Assembly (NCBI GenBank): GCA_021811585.1
Contig: JAJZOG010000015.1
Span: 1 to 36,028, forward strand
Direction: 5' to 3'
Length of the DNA: 36,028 nt
Origin: a bacterium
Lineage (GTDB): Bacteria; Patescibacteriota; Doudnabacteria; UBA920; VMFF01
Made by a program: the position numbers and the translations under genes. Below are positions 34,458-36,028 of the stretch, piece after piece; the first letter of the stretch is position 1, and every line of letters begins with the position of its first letter. The notes beneath the pieces were generated by a model. That model was given only the letters and a program-made list of their open reading frames with translations. It did no database searches and was not told where the DNA came from.

Positions 34458-35899
34458 GAAATTTTTTTTCACGATTCCATCCGCGCTATCCGCGCATTTT
34501 GGTATACATGCTTCAGCAAAGCGAATACAATATTCGCGATTATTTATCCTGGCTCGCTTCTGTCCGCGATTTTTCCAAAGTCGAGCGCCGCAAAAAGTTC
34601 ACGCCGACATTGAAAGCGGTTTTGCTCCTTTCTTCCGCCTGGGTGATTTTGGCGGTGATAATCGCCCTTGCAATCGGAGGCCTCTTCCTTTTCAAAAAAC
34701 CCGAAAATTTTATTTTCTTTTTTGCGCTTTTCCTGTTGGCGCCGTATTTGCTCGCGTGTTTGATTATAATTCCGCTCCTCGGGCTTAATGCCGCGCAATT
34801 CCCCGTTGAGATGCGCATTATGAATCGTGCGCGAAAAAAGCTCTCCGCGCATCGCGGGTTGAGAATCGCCATCGCCGGAAGTTACGGGAAAACAAGCATG
34901 CGCGAAATTTTGCGCGCGGTTCTATCTGCGGGGAAAAAAGTTGCCGCGCCGCCGCATAGCTATAATACGCCGCTTGGCATTGCGCGATTTATCAATACTT
35001 TAAAAGGGGATGAAGACCTTTTGATTTTTGAGTTTGGCGAATATTATCCCGGCGATGTTAAAAAGTTGTGCCGGATTGTCGCGCCGGAAATAGGAATAAT
35101 TACAGGCGTGAATGAGGCGCATCTGCAAAAATTTAAGGCCTTGCAAAAAACCGCCAAGACGATTTTTGAACTCGCACAATTTGTCGCGCCGCAGAATTTA
35201 TATATAAATGAGGAGAGTGCGGCGGCAAAGGAAAAGGCCGCGCCCGGAAATTTCTTGTACAGCAGAAAAGGGGTGTGGCAAGAGCGCCTTGAATGGAAAA
35301 TCGAGAATGCCGCGAGCGACCTTTCGGGAACATCTTTTAATATTTCCAATCCGATCGCCGGAATAAATTTGCAGCTCCATTCGCATTTGCTTGGCCTGCA
35401 TCAGGTTGGCCCGCTTGCATTGGCAGTTGCGTTGGCCGCGCGCCTGAAAATTTCCCCTGAAAAAATTAAAGAAGGAATTGCTGCCGCACGCCCGTTTGAA
35501 CATCGTTTGGAACCGATTCAGGATGCCCATGGAGCGATTACTTTAGACGATAGTTATAACGGCAATCCTGACGGCGCTGCCGCGGTGATAGATTTTCTGA
35601 GTACGCTTAAAGGCCGCCGCCGTTTTTATGTTACGCCCGGGCTTGTGGAGATGGGCGCGCGCACCGAAGAGGTTCATAAGGAAATAGGCCGCGCGTTGGC
35701 CGTCGCCGGAATAGAAAAAGTTGTTTTGATCCGCGATTCCGTTACTCCATATATAGAGCGAGGATTGAAAGAGAATAATTATAAAGGGGATATAATTTGG
35801 TTTGATGATGCCCTTGCCGCGCTTGCGGCATTGCCGAGCATGAGCGCCGCGGGCGATGTCTTCCTCATTCAAAACGATTGGCCGGACCAATATCGCTAA
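34454..35899 (+). CDS. murF: MurF-type Mur ligase with N-terminal transmembrane region
   Basis: IAIAGSYGKTSMREILRAVLSAGKKV P-loop; GVNEAHLQKF; FEHRLEPIQDAHGAITLDDSYNGNPDG; LVEMGARTEEVHKEIG. Confidence 0.92.
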   Translation: MRNFFSRFHPRYPRILVYMLQQSEYNIRDYLSWLASVRDFSKVERRKKFTPTLKAVLLLSSAWVILAVIIALAIGGLFLFKKPENFIFFFALFLLAPYLLACLIIIPLLGLNAAQFPVEMRIMNRARKKLSAHRGLRIAIAGSYGKTSMREILRAVLSAGKKVAAPPHSYNTPLGIARFINTLKGDEDLLIFEFGEYYPGDVKKLCRIVAPEIGIITGVNEAHLQKFKALQKTAKTIFELAQFVAPQNLYINEESAAAKEKAAPGNFLYSRKGVWQERLEWKIENAASDLSGTSFNISNPIAGINLQLHSHLLGLHQVGPLALAVALAARLKISPEKIKEGIAAARPFEHRLEPIQDAHGAITLDDSYNGNPDGAAAVIDFLSTLKGRRRFYVTPGLVEMGARTEEVHKEIGRALAVAGIEKVVLIRDSVTPYIERGLKENNYKGDIIWFDDALAALAALPSMSAAGDVFLIQNDWPDQYR

Positions 35900-35901
35900 A
35901 T

Positions 35902-35961
35902 GGGTCCAACCCAAACCCCCAACCTAATACCCCAATCTAAAACCCTAATCCAGGGTTTTTT
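35902..35961 (+). repeat. C-rich telomere-like repeat, third copy, ending in a terminator-like hairpin
   Basis: gggtccaacccaaacccccaacctaataccccaatctaaaaccctaatccagggtttttt; AAAACCCT-aatcc-AGGGTTTTTT at 35939-35961. Confidence 0.92.
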
Positions 35962-36016
35962 GTTAAGTATTTAAGAAGAAGTTAATAAAAAGTCCTTTAA
36001 AAGTGCATTATTTTTT

Positions 36017-36028
36017 AGGTTAGGGTTT
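36017..36028 (-). repeat. Probable start of a fourth, inverted copy, cut by the window end
   Basis: aggttagggttt at the last bases; reverse complement aaaccctaacct resembles the C-rich repeat. Confidence 0.45.

Overview
The window looks like chromosomal sequence from a Patescibacteria/CPR-like bacterium. The evidence is small proteins, a MurF with an N-terminal membrane segment, a ComEC without a visible metallo-beta-lactamase domain, and sparse pathway content; this is an inference from the sequence alone. The left and middle parts are housekeeping: the 3' part of ftsZ; an nrdR / B12-dependent RNR / cob(I)alamin adenosyltransferase cluster with a tandem NrdR-box pair; hisS; plsC-like; a histidine kinase; comEC; a cyclophilin; an adenylate-kinase-like protein; relA/spoT; mutM; CIRCE-groES-groEL; rpmF; nusB; HU; and tRNA-Pro(UGG). 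The right part is accessory: a cellulose-type locus (GH8, BcsA-like GT2, PMT/GT39-like, GH6 with duplicated Ig-like modules), a Y1 (IS200/RAYT-like) transposase bracketed by C/G-rich telomere-like repeats, two tiny ORFs with very strong Shine-Dalgarno sites, tRNA-Gly(UCC) preceded by tandem partial copies, an alpha/beta hydrolase and murF. The most interesting signal is a ~460-nt, GC-rich, non-coding-looking interval at about 21,005-21,490. It has its own sigma70-like promoter and at least 11 consecutive strong stem-loops, some nested, which makes it a candidate large structured RNA that I cannot assign to a known class. It is followed by three exact-length 33-bp direct repeats abutting another strong promoter. 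A fourth copy of that repeat lies ~20 kb away, also just upstream of a promoter. Several intergenic or in-frame minisatellite-like arrays recur across the window.
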